Shown piece after piece: positions 8,090-14,415 of a stretch of 16,631 nt of DNA (the first letter of the stretch is position 1; every line of letters begins with the position of its first letter). Under the pieces are notes generated by a model that was given only the letters and a program-made list of their open reading frames with translations, was not told the origin of the DNA and ran no database searches. The stretch is taken from the NCBI GenBank assembly GCA_024278555.1, contig JAJRSX010000143.1, forward strand, positions 1 through 16,631. The letters run 5' to 3'. This stretch comes from a bacterium. Its GTDB lineage: Bacteria; CG2-30-53-67; CG2-30-70-394. Position numbers and translations under genes: made by a program.

Positions 8090-9060
8090 GGTGCCGCCCC
8101 CCCCCCCGCGGCCGCGCCGACCGCGGCCGCCTCCTCGTCCACCTCTTCGGTGGTGAGCTGCAAGAAGACCTCCTCCAGGGAGAGGAGCTGCCGCTCCAGG
8201 GCGAGGAGGCCGAAGCCGCCGTCGACCATTGCCTTGGCGATCTGCTCGCGCCGGTCCGCCGCCACCGGCGTCTCCACCAGCCAGGCACCGTCGCCGTCCT
8301 CGCTCACCGCCACCACGTCGGGCAGGGCACCGAGGCGTGTCGCCACCTCGGGGGTCGGCCGCGCCACCGCCACCCGCACCTTCTGGGTGTCGCGCAGGCG
8401 GGCGGCGAGGGTGTCGAAGGTGTCGGTGGCCACCACCCGTCCCTGGTGGATGATCACCACCCGCTCGCAGGTGGCGCGCACCTCCGGCAGGATGTGGGAG
8501 GAGAGGACCACCGTGTGGTCGCCGGCCAGCGCCCGGATCAGGTCGCGGATCTCGATGATCTGCTTCGGGTCGAGCCCCACGGTGGGCTCGTCGAGGATGA
8601 GGACCGGCGGGCTCCCCACCAGGGCCTGGCCGAGGCCGACCCGCTGGCGGTACCCCTTGGAGAGGTTGGCGATCAGCCGCTTACGCACCTGGGTGAGGCC
8701 GGCGCGCGCCACCGCCTCATCCACGGCGGCGGGCCGCTGCCGCCGCGCGACCCCCTTGAGGCGGGCGGCGAAGGTGAGCTGCTCGGTGACCGTCAGCTCC
8801 GGGTAGAGGGGCGGGTTCTCCGGGAGGTAGCCGATCTGCCGCTTCACCGCGGTGGGGTCGTCGAAGATCTCCTTCCCGCCGACGGTCACCGTCCCGGCGG
8901 TGGCCGGGAGGAAGCCGGTGATCATCCGCAGGGTAGTGGTCTTCCCCGCCCCGTTCGGGCCGAGGAATCCGAGGATCTCGCCCGGGGCGACGTGGAAGGA
9001 GAGGTCGCGTACCGCCTCGGTGGCGCCGTACCGCTTGCTCAGGTGGTCAACGTGGATCAT
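8086..9060 (-). CDS. ABC transporter ATP-binding protein, GldA-like
   Basis: The cytoplasmic ATPase of an ABC-2 exporter, 324 residues from MIHVDHLSKRYG. Walker A is GPNGAGKTT (34-42), the Q-loop region reads YLPENPPLY with Glu in place of Gln (typical of this subfamily), the signature is LSKGYRQRVG (133-142), Walker B is VLILDEPTVGLDP (153-165) and the switch histidine is in SSHIL (H189). A C-terminal domain of about 100 residues follows (LRDTQKVRVAVARP, LSLEEVFLQLT), ending in an Ala/Gly tail. An upstream in-frame ATG at 9159 would add 33 unrelated residues and cover the promoter, so the ATG at 9060 is preferred. First gene of the operon, divergent from the protease gene. Confidence 0.95.
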   Translation of the reverse strand: MIHVDHLSKRYGATEAVRDLSFHVAPGEILGFLGPNGAGKTTTLRMITGFLPATAGTVTVGGKEIFDDPTAVKRQIGYLPENPPLYPELTVTEQLTFAARLKGVARRQRPAAVDEAVARAGLTQVRKRLIANLSKGYRQRVGLGQALVGSPPVLILDEPTVGLDPKQIIEIRDLIRALAGDHTVVLSSHILPEVRATCERVVIIHQGRVVATDTFDTLAARLRDTQKVRVAVARPTPEVATRLGALPDVVAVSEDGDGAWLVETPVAADRREQIAKAMVDGGFGLLALERQLLSLEEVFLQLTTEEVDEEAAAVGAAAGGGAAP

Positions 9061-9071
9061 GTGCGGGGCGC

Positions 9072-9101
9072 GAGATACGCCCCTCTCCCGGGGGGTGTCA
9101 A
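9072..9101 (-). promoter_or_regulatory. Sigma-70-type promoter for the gldA-like operon
   Basis: On the minus strand a perfect -35 hexamer TTGACA (9101-9096) is separated by 18 bp from a weak -10 hexamer TATCTC (9077-9072). The expected transcription start, about 7 nt further on, is near 9065, only about 5 nt before the ATG at 9060. The mRNA would then be almost leaderless, which agrees with the lack of a Shine-Dalgarno sequence there. Confidence 0.5.
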
Positions 9102-9152
9102 GGGGGTTGCCAAATCCCACCAGCGTCCCACACTGCGCGACTGCCGTCGTAC

Positions 9153-9183
9153 TCGACAAGCGGCGACGGAGGGGCAGTAAGAT
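9153..9183 (+). promoter_or_regulatory. Weak promoter candidate for the Do-type protease gene
   Basis: TCGACA (9153-9158, five of six matches to TTGACA) and TAAGAT (9178-9183, four of six matches to TATAAT) are separated by 19 bp, which is long. A start near 9190 would leave a leader of about 50 nt containing a small ACCGC/GCGGT hairpin. No RpoE-like promoter was recognised. A guess from position and partial matches only. Confidence 0.25.
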
Positions 9184-9238
9184 ACCTCACTTTCCTCCCC
9201 CACCGCTCTCCCGGCGGTTTGCCGTAAGGACCCTCCTC

Positions 9239-10690
9239 ATGTCTCGTCTCCTCCTGATCCTCCTCCTCGCCGCCGCCACCGCCCTCCCCACCCCCGCCGC
9301 CGCCCGCCACTTCTGGCAGGACGGCAGCGACACCGAGGCGCCCGAGGCGGACACCCCCCTCCGCTGGGACACCTTTACCAAGCTCGCGGAGCAGCTCCGC
9401 TCGGCGGTGGTTAACATCGCCACCACCGAGACGGTGCGCCACCCGCGGATGCCGGGCATGCAGGGGATGCCGCGCGGTGGCGGCCCCCAGGACCCCTTCC
9501 AGGAGTTCTTCCGCCGCTTCTTCCAGGGGGGCCCCGGGGGGCCGGGCGCCGCGCCGCGCCAGTTCAAACGGCGGGCGCTGGGCTCCGGCTTCATCATCTC
9601 CAAGGAGGGGTACATCATCACCAACAACCACGTGGTGGAGCACGCCGACAAGGTGACGGTCCGCCTCAACGATGAGCACGAGTTCGACGCCGAGATCATC
9701 GGCCGCGACCCGAAGACCGACGTGGCGCTGCTGAAGATCGACGCCCACGAAAAGCTCTTCGCCGCCCCCCTCGGCGACTCGGACAAGATCAAGGTGGGCG
9801 AGTGGGTGATGGCGATCGGCAACCCCTTCGGCCTCGCCCAGACCGTCACCACCGGCATCGTCTCCGCCAAGGGGAGGGTGATCGGCGCCGGCCCCTACGA
9901 CAACTTCATCCAGACCGACGCCTCCATCAACCCGGGCAACTCCGGCGGGCCACTCTTCAACATCCGCGGCGAGGTGGTGGGGATCAACACCGCGATCATC
10001 TCCGGCGGCACCGGCATCGGCTTCGCGGTGCCGGTGAACATGGCCAAAGAGGTGGTGGAGCAGCTCAAGGAGCACGGCAAGGTGGTGCGCGGCTGGATCG
10101 GCGTCTACATCCAGGAGATCACCAAGGATCTCCAGGAGTCGCTGGAGCTTCCCGACCGTGACGGCATCCTGGTGGCGGACGTGGTCAAGGGGTCGCCGGC
10201 GGACAAGGCGGGGGTCCACCGCTCCGACGTCATCGTCGCCTTCGATGGCAAGCCGGTCCGCAAGGCGGAGGAGCTGCCGCGCATAGTGGCCATCACCCCG
10301 GTAGGCAAGACGGTCGAGATGGAGGTCATCCGCGACGGCGACCACAAGACCCTGAAGCTGAAGGTGGGGGTCCTCAAGGAGGACAACGAGGTGGCATCGA
10401 ACCCCACCACCAATGACTTCGGCGTCACCCTCCAGGAGATCACCCCGGAGCTCGCCGAGTCCCTCGACCTGGAGGAGGAGCAGGGGCTGGTCATCTCCGA
10501 CATCGACCAGGGCGGTCCGGCGTGGGAGGCGGGGATGCGGCGCGGCGACGTCATCCTCGAGGTCAACCGCCACCAGGTCGCCACCCTGGACGACTTCCGC
10601 AAGGGGGTCGCCAAGCGCGACAAGAAGCGCCCCACCCTCTTTTTGGTGAAGCGGAGCGGCAACACGCTCTACTTTGGGGTGAAGCGGTAG
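9239..10690 (+). CDS. degP: Do-family periplasmic serine endopeptidase (DegP/HtrA)
   Basis: Periplasmic protease/chaperone that handles misfolded envelope proteins; 483 residues. A Sec signal peptide covers residues 1 to about 22 (SRLLLILLLAAATALPTPAAA, then RHF). The trypsin-like domain has the catalytic triad H131 (TNNHVVEHAD), D161 (KTDVALLKI) and S235 (NPGNSGGPLF). Loop LA (about 66-108) is Gly/Pro/Met-rich and lacks the cysteine pair of E. coli DegP. Two PDZ domains follow: about 283-378 (GWIGVYIQEIT, GSPADKAGV) and 393-480 (FGVTLQEITPEL, GGPAWEAGM). The ATG at 9239 is 8 nt after TAAGGA; longer in-frame starts would lack the signal peptide position and cross into the divergent promoter. 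It is transcribed away from the ABC operon. degQ or mucD are equally good names for this family. Confidence 0.96.
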   Translation: MSRLLLILLLAAATALPTPAAARHFWQDGSDTEAPEADTPLRWDTFTKLAEQLRSAVVNIATTETVRHPRMPGMQGMPRGGGPQDPFQEFFRRFFQGGPGGPGAAPRQFKRRALGSGFIISKEGYIITNNHVVEHADKVTVRLNDEHEFDAEIIGRDPKTDVALLKIDAHEKLFAAPLGDSDKIKVGEWVMAIGNPFGLAQTVTTGIVSAKGRVIGAGPYDNFIQTDASINPGNSGGPLFNIRGEVVGINTAIISGGTGIGFAVPVNMAKEVVEQLKEHGKVVRGWIGVYIQEITKDLQESLELPDRDGILVADVVKGSPADKAGVHRSDVIVAFDGKPVRKAEELPRIVAITPVGKTVEMEVIRDGDHKTLKLKVGVLKEDNEVASNPTTNDFGVTLQEITPELAESLDLEEEQGLVISDIDQGGPAWEAGMRRGDVILEVNRHQVATLDDFRKGVAKRDKKRPTLFLVKRSGNTLYFGVKR

Positions 10691-10701
10691 AACTCTTGAG
10701 T

Positions 10702-10764
10702 GATGTAGGGAGATAGGGCTTGATTGGCCGCGCCAGCGGCCATCCTCCCCTATTTCCCTACATC
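10702..10764. repeat. Nested inverted repeat downstream of degP
   Basis: The outer arms GATGTAGGGAGATAGGG (10702-10718) and CCCTATTTCCCTACATC (10748-10764) pair over 17 positions with a single G-T step, which would be a G-U wobble in RNA. Inside is a perfect 7-bp hairpin, TGGCCGC-GCCA-GCGGCCA (10725-10742). It could act as a bidirectional transcription end signal or be a dispersed palindromic element. The right arm merges into a pyrimidine-rich tract with a second CCCTATTTCCCT at 10771-10782. Confidence 0.8.
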
Positions 10765-10782
10765 CCTATTCCCTATTTCCCT

Positions 10783-10797
10783 GCGAGCAAAGCGAGC
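10783..10797 (+). repeat. 15-mer GCGAGCAAAGCGAGC, copy 1, abutting the DUF1844 start
   Basis: An exact match to 11359-11373. It ends 7 nt before the ATG at 10805, and its AAAGCGAG is the only purine-rich stretch at Shine-Dalgarno distance, so it may serve as the ribosome-binding region. It follows a pyrimidine-rich tract (10743-10782). Confidence 0.75.
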
Positions 10798-10804
10798 ACA
10801 CCCA

Positions 10805-11251
10805 ATGACAGACGACGAGAGCGGCTTCACCTTTGTAGAGCGGCGCCACACCCACCTCGACGAGGAGGCGGTGGAGGAGGCGGATCAGGAGAAGGAACGG
10901 TTGCGCAAGGAGGCCGAACGCGACAAGGCGAAGCTCGAAGCGGAGAAGCAGAAGAAGAAGGCGAAGGCGGTGGTCTACGGCGAGGTGGACATCATCTCCC
11001 TCTTCGAGACCCTCGCCTCCACCGCCCTGGCGCAGATGGGGCTCCTCCCCGAGTCGCGCATGCCGCAGGACCTGCGTGGGGCGCGGAACTCCATCGACCT
11101 CCTGCGGGTCGTCAAGGACAAGACCGAGGGCAACCTCACCCCGGAGGAGAAGCGGGTCATCGACGAGCTCCTCTACACCCTACAGATGAACTTCGTGCAG
11201 GCGAGTAAGCAGTCAGCGCCGCCGTCGCCCCCGCCGCCGCAGACAAAATGA
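10805..11251 (+). CDS. DUF1844 domain-containing protein
   Basis: A small protein of 148 residues without signal peptide or membrane helix. Residues about 15-55 are highly charged and probably coiled-coil (EEADQEKERLRKEAERDKAK). The DUF1844 domain follows at about 58-137, with IISLFETLASTALAQMGLLP, then DLRGARNSIDLLRVVKDKTEGNLT and DELLYTLQMNFV. The C-terminus is a Pro/Ser tail. The function of the family is unknown; it occurs mainly in Deltaproteobacteria, Acidobacteria and related groups, which helps the taxonomic guess. The ATG at 10805 is preferred over an in-frame ATG at 10724 that would translate the upstream palindromic repeat. Confidence 0.9.
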   Translation: MTDDESGFTFVERRHTHLDEEAVEEADQEKERLRKEAERDKAKLEAEKQKKKAKAVVYGEVDIISLFETLASTALAQMGLLPESRMPQDLRGARNSIDLLRVVKDKTEGNLTPEEKRVIDELLYTLQMNFVQASKQSAPPSPPPPQTK

Positions 11252-11257
11252 ACTGCC

Positions 11258-11301
11258 GGCCGCGACGCGGCCAACCCCTGGTGGGAGGGGGTTGCACCCC
11301 C
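11258..11301 (+). repeat. Overlapping hairpins after the DUF1844 gene
   Basis: Three inverted repeats lie head to tail: GGCCGC-GAC-GCGGCC (11258-11272), CAACCCC/GGGGTTG with a 9-nt loop (11272-11294), and GGGGG-TTGCA-CCCCC (11287-11301). The second and third share the same G-run and cannot form together. The first starts 6 nt after the stop codon. No U-tract follows, so a role in termination is uncertain. Confidence 0.6.
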
Positions 11302-11358
11302 GATCAACGCAGAACCCCCGGCAGGCACAGCGGCCACCCCCCCTACCTCCCTACCCCC

Positions 11359-11373
11359 GCGAGCAAAGCGAGC
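11359..11373 (+). repeat. 15-mer GCGAGCAAAGCGAGC, copy 2, abutting the moxR start
   Basis: Identical to 10783-10797 and again just before a start codon, ending 6 nt before the ATG at 11380. It too is preceded by a pyrimidine tract (ACCCCCCCTACCTCCCTACC-like). No other Shine-Dalgarno candidate is present. Confidence 0.75.
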
Positions 11374-11379
11374 CCCCCC

Positions 11380-12369
11380 ATGCCCATCGACCTCGCCGCC
11401 GTGACCGAGCGCATCGCCGAGCAGTCGCGCTTCCTGTCGCGCCTGCGGGGCGAGGTGGCGCGGGTGGTGGTGGGGCAGGAGGAGATGGTCGAGGGGCTCC
11501 TCATCGGCCTCCTGTGCGGCGGCCACGTCCTCCTTGAAGGGGTGCCGGGGCTGGCCAAGACGCGCACGGTGAACGCGGTGGCCACCTGCCTCGGCGGCTC
11601 CTTCCGGCGCATCCAGTTCACCCCCGACCTGCTGCCCGCCGACCTCGTGGGGACCCTGATCTTCAACCCGAAGTCCGGTGAGTTCGCCCCCCGCAAGGGG
11701 CCGATCTTCGCCAACGTCGTCCTCGCCGACGAGATCAACCGGGCTCCCGCCAAGGTCCAGTCGGCCCTCCTGGAGGCGATGCAGGAGGGCCAGGTCACCA
11801 TCGGCTACGCCACCTACCCCTTGCCCGAGCCGTTCTTGGTCCTCGCCACCCAGAACCCCATCGAGCAGGAGGGGACCTACCCCCTGCCCGAGGCGCAGGT
11901 GGACCGCTTCATGCTCAAGGTGGTGGTCGGCTACCCGTCCCTGGAGGAGGAGCGGCGGATCATGGAGATGGTGGTCGCCGACCGCACCGAGTGGGTCGAA
12001 CCGACCACCACCCCGGAGGAGGTCCTCGCCGCCCGCAAGGTGGTGCGCGAGGTCTACGTCGACGCGAAGATCCGCGACTACGTCCTCGCCCTGGTGGCCG
12101 CCTCGCGTGACCCGGAGGCCCTCGGCGTCGAGGGGCTCGCCGGGCTGATCGAGTACGGCGCCTCGCCGCGCGCCTCCATCTTTCTGGAGCTCGCCGCCCG
12201 CGGCCACGCCTTCATCGAGGGACGCGGCTACGTCATCCCCGAGGACGTCAAGGCGATCGGCTGGGAGGTCCTCCGCCACCGCATCCTCCCCACCTACGAG
12301 GCCCAGGCCGAGGGGGTGAGGCCGGACGACCTGGTCCGCCGGCTCTTCGACGGGGTGGCGGTGCCGTAG
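11380..12369 (+). CDS. MoxR-family AAA+ ATPase
   Basis: A cytoplasmic AAA+ ATPase of 329 residues, thought to act as a chaperone that matures or activates VWA/DUF58 partners. Walker A is GVPGLAKT (54-61), Walker B is VVLADEINRAP (113-123), and the sensor 1 and arginine-finger region is LATQNPIEQEGTYPLPEAQ (155-173) followed by VDRF. GASPRAS (sensor 2, near 266) and the C-terminal lid end (GWEVLRHRI) are intact. The length is normal for the family. The ATG at 11380 gives the standard start MPIDLAAVTERIAEQSRFL; an earlier in-frame ATG at 11248 would run through the repeats. The DUF58 and BatD-like genes downstream are its usual partners. Confidence 0.96.
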   Translation: MPIDLAAVTERIAEQSRFLSRLRGEVARVVVGQEEMVEGLLIGLLCGGHVLLEGVPGLAKTRTVNAVATCLGGSFRRIQFTPDLLPADLVGTLIFNPKSGEFAPRKGPIFANVVLADEINRAPAKVQSALLEAMQEGQVTIGYATYPLPEPFLVLATQNPIEQEGTYPLPEAQVDRFMLKVVVGYPSLEEERRIMEMVVADRTEWVEPTTTPEEVLAARKVVREVYVDAKIRDYVLALVAASRDPEALGVEGLAGLIEYGASPRASIFLELAARGHAFIEGRGYVIPEDVKAIGWEVLRHRILPTYEAQAEGVRPDDLVRRLFDGVAVP

Positions 12370-12390
12370 GCGGGCTGTGCCCGCCTACGG
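12364..12390. repeat. 12-bp inverted repeat over the moxR stop codon
   Basis: CCGTAGGCGGGC (12364-12375) and GCCCGCCTACGG (12379-12390) are perfectly complementary with a TGT loop. The left arm contains the moxR stop TAG. A strong hairpin, but it is followed by a G-rich tract rather than T residues, so it is not a classic intrinsic terminator. Confidence 0.85.
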
Positions 12391-12530
12391 GTGGGGATAG
12401 GGGGGTGAGGGATGGAGGAGATGTCGCCCCTGCGGGGCAAGCAGGACGCCGATGGAAGCTGCCAACGAAACCGATGGCGCCGGCCGTAGGCCGGCATCCA
12501 TCCCCCACCCCCCACCCCCCATCCCCCACC
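12391..12530. repeat. Imperfect G-rich/C-rich inverted repeat enclosing small hairpins
   Basis: A G-rich arm (about 12391-12417, containing GGGGGGTGAGGGATGG) is nearly complementary to a C-rich arm (about 12497-12530, built of CCATCCCCCACC-type units). Between them lie the hairpins GCCCC-TGC-GGGGC (12426-12438) and GCCGGCC-GTA-GGCCGGC (12479-12495). The segment spans the likely start and first codons of the DUF58 gene. Confidence 0.6.
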
Positions 12531-13429
12531 CCGGTGCGGCGCGCGAAGCGCGCCGCACCCCGCAGGAGGTCCTCAAGCGGGTCCGCCGGATCGAGATCCG
12601 CGCCCGGCGGCTGGTCGACCAGGTGGTGGCCGGCGAGTACCACTCCACCTTCCGCGGCCAGGGGCTGGAGTTCGACCAGGTGCGCGAGTACTGCCCCGGC
12701 GACGACGTGCGCGCCATCGACTGGAATGTCACCGCACGCACCGGCCACCCGTACATCAAGACCTTTGCCGAGACCCGCGAGCTGACCGTCATCCTGGCGG
12801 TCGACTGCTCCGCCTCCACCCGCGTCGGCCCGGCCCCGGAGACGGTGGCCGAGCGCCTCGCCGAGGTCGGCGCGCTCCTCGCCTTCTCCGCCATCCGCAA
12901 CAACGACAAGGCGGGGCTCCTCCTGTTCACCGACCGGATCGAGTCCTTTGTGCCGCCCCACAAGGGGAGCCACCACTGCCTGCGGCTCATCCGCGACCTC
13001 CTCTTCCCGGAGGTGGGCGCCACCGGCAGCGACCTCGGCGCGGCCCTCGGCTACCTCTCCCGGGTGGTGCGCCGCCGGGCGGTCGTCTTCCTCCTCTCCG
13101 ACTTCCTCGCCAGCGGCTTCGGCCCCGACCTGCGGGTGGCCGGCCGCCGCCACGAGGTCGTCCCGGTGCGCCTCACCGACCCCCTCCACGACCACCTCCC
13201 GGAGGCGGGCCTCTGCTGCCTCACCGACCCGGAGGGCGGCGAGCCGGTGTGGGTGGACACGGCAAACCCGGCGGTACGCGCCGCCTACACCGCGGCACGC
13301 ACGCGCCACCGGGCCGAGACCGACCGCATCTTCCGCGGCGCCCGCCTCCTGCCCCTGGACCTGCCCCTTACCGGCGACCTGGTGGCGCCCCTGCGCGCCT
13401 ACTTCCACCAGCGGGGGATGCGGCGGTGA
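12452..13429 (+). CDS. DUF58 domain-containing protein
   Basis: A DUF58 protein of 325 residues, the usual partner of MoxR ATPases. The conserved core GLEFDQVREYCPGDDVRAID followed by WNVTAR (71-96) and a VWA-like strand with a metal-site-type DCSAS (118-122) are clear; later blocks are GLLLFTDRIESFVPPHKG and VVFLLSDFLASG. Homology begins at about residue 37 (TPQEVLKRVRRIEIR). Residues 1-36 are encoded by the intergenic repeat (ASIPHPPPPIPHP, GAAREARR). No ATG, GTG or TTG lies in frame between 12452 and the conserved part. The ATG at 12452 has AGGA 5 nt upstream, so the extension may be real; a rare start codon nearer 12560 is the alternative. The stop overlaps the next start as GTGA. Confidence 0.9.
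   Translation: MEAANETDGAGRRPASIPHPPPPIPHPGAAREARRTPQEVLKRVRRIEIRARRLVDQVVAGEYHSTFRGQGLEFDQVREYCPGDDVRAIDWNVTARTGHPYIKTFAETRELTVILAVDCSASTRVGPAPETVAERLAEVGALLAFSAIRNNDKAGLLLFTDRIESFVPPHKGSHHCLRLIRDLLFPEVGATGSDLGAALGYLSRVVRRRAVVFLLSDFLASGFGPDLRVAGRRHEVVPVRLTDPLHDHLPEAGLCCLTDPEGGEPVWVDTANPAVRAAYTAARTRHRAETDRIFRGARLLPLDLPLTGDLVAPLRAYFHQRGMRR
12533..12559. repeat. 12-bp perfect inverted repeat inside the DUF58 5' region
   Basis: GGTGCGGCGCGC (12533-12544) and GCGCGCCGCACC (12548-12559) pair perfectly around a GAA loop. It lies directly in front of the first conserved DUF58 codons and, in the predicted frame, encodes the last part of the non-conserved N-terminal extension. Confidence 0.85.
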
Positions 13430-14415
13430 GGGGCAGCTCTCAGCTCTCAGCTCTGCGTGACCCGCGGGGGGGGCGGAGGCGCGGGGCCCTCCTCCTCCTC
13501 GCCTCTCTCCTTGTGGCGGCGGCACCGGTGACCCCGCCACCAGCCGCGGCCACCCCACCCGCCCCGTCGCCGGTCACCGTCGCCGCCGAGGTCGACACCA
13601 CCCGCCTCACCCTCGGGGACACGGTGACCCTCACCGTCCGGGTCGACCACGACCCGGCGGTGGAGCCCATCCTCCCCGAGGCCCGCCTCGACCTCCCGGA
13701 CGGGATCGAGCAGGCGGGCTTCGCCCGCACCACCACCCCCGACCCAAACGGCCACACGGTGGAGCGCCTCGTCTGGCAGCTCCGCGCCTGGCAGGTCGGC
13801 CGCTTCACCCTCCCGTCGGTAGTGGTGACCTACCTCGACGCGGACCACCAGGAGCAACGGACCGCGAGCCGGACCATCGACATCGAGGTGGTCTCGGTAC
13901 GCGCGACCGAAGATGAACCGCCGCGGCCGATGACCGACCCGGTCCCCCTGCCGGTGAACTGGCGGCTGGTGGCGATGGTCGCCGGCTTCGCCGTGCTCCT
14001 GGCCGCCGGCCTCGTCGCCGGGATCACCGCCTGGCGCCGGCGGCCGCGCAAGCAGCCGCCCCCACCGCCGCCCACCCCGCCGGACCAGGTCGCCCTGGAG
14101 GCCCTGCTCCGCCTCGCCCACTCCGATGCCCTCGCCGAGGGCGACGCCGAGCGCGTCGCCACCCGCCTCTCCGCCATCACCCGCCACTACCTGGAGCACC
14201 GCCTCACCTTCCCGGCCCTCGAGTCCACCACCCGCGAGGTCGAGCAGTGGCTCACCAGCTGCGACGAGGTGACCACGGAGATGCGCGCCACCCTCCTCGA
14301 CCTCCTGTTTGCCACCGACCGGGTAAAGTTCGCCCAGGGCTGGGCCACCGTTGACGAGCTCACCGCCCAGATCGACCGCGCCAAAGAGGCGGTCACCCAA
14401 CTGGGCGGCGGCTGA
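13426..14415 (+). CDS. BatD-like membrane protein with DUF4381-like C-terminus
   Basis: An envelope protein of 329 residues. A basic start (RDPRGGRRR) and hydrophobic core (ALLLLASLLVAAA, 20-33) form a signal sequence. Residues about 50-160 look like a beta-sandwich of the BatD kind (VDTTRLTLGDTVTLTVRVDH, then LVWQLRAWQVGRFTLP). A membrane helix lies at about 180-203, followed by a proline-rich linker and a helical cytoplasmic part (DQVALEALLRLAHSDALAEG, then LSAITRHYLEHRL and FATDRVKFAQGW). The GTG at 13426 overlaps the DUF58 stop (GTGA) and has GGGGGA 7 nt upstream. The 5' coding part holds three copies of CAGCTCT. BatD proteins are linked to MoxR/DUF58/VWA membrane complexes of unclear substrate. 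The VWA genes expected next are absent. Confidence 0.8.
   Translation: MRGSSQLSALRDPRGGRRRGALLLLASLLVAAAPVTPPPAAATPPAPSPVTVAAEVDTTRLTLGDTVTLTVRVDHDPAVEPILPEARLDLPDGIEQAGFARTTTPDPNGHTVERLVWQLRAWQVGRFTLPSVVVTYLDADHQEQRTASRTIDIEVVSVRATEDEPPRPMTDPVPLPVNWRLVAMVAGFAVLLAAGLVAGITAWRRRPRKQPPPPPPTPPDQVALEALLRLAHSDALAEGDAERVATRLSAITRHYLEHRLTFPALESTTREVEQWLTSCDEVTTEMRATLLDLLFATDRVKFAQGWATVDELTAQIDRAKEAVTQLGGG
13434..13454 (+). repeat. Three tandem CAGCTCT heptanucleotides in the batD-like 5' coding region
   Basis: Perfect copies at 13434-13440, 13441-13447 and 13448-13454, beginning three codons after the GTG start. Loss or gain of one 7-bp unit would shift the reading frame before the signal peptide. 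Confidence 0.9.

Noticed and set aside
9098-10573. A 491-codon minus-strand frame opposite the Do-family protease gene
   Set aside because: It mirrors the codon structure of a protease gene with intact catalytic triad and PDZ domains; its translation is Val/Asp/His-rich shadow sequence.
12564-12570. AGGAGGT considered as a Shine-Dalgarno site for a shorter DUF58 start
   Set aside because: It lies inside the conserved codons for QEVLK, and no ATG, GTG or TTG in frame follows at a suitable distance.
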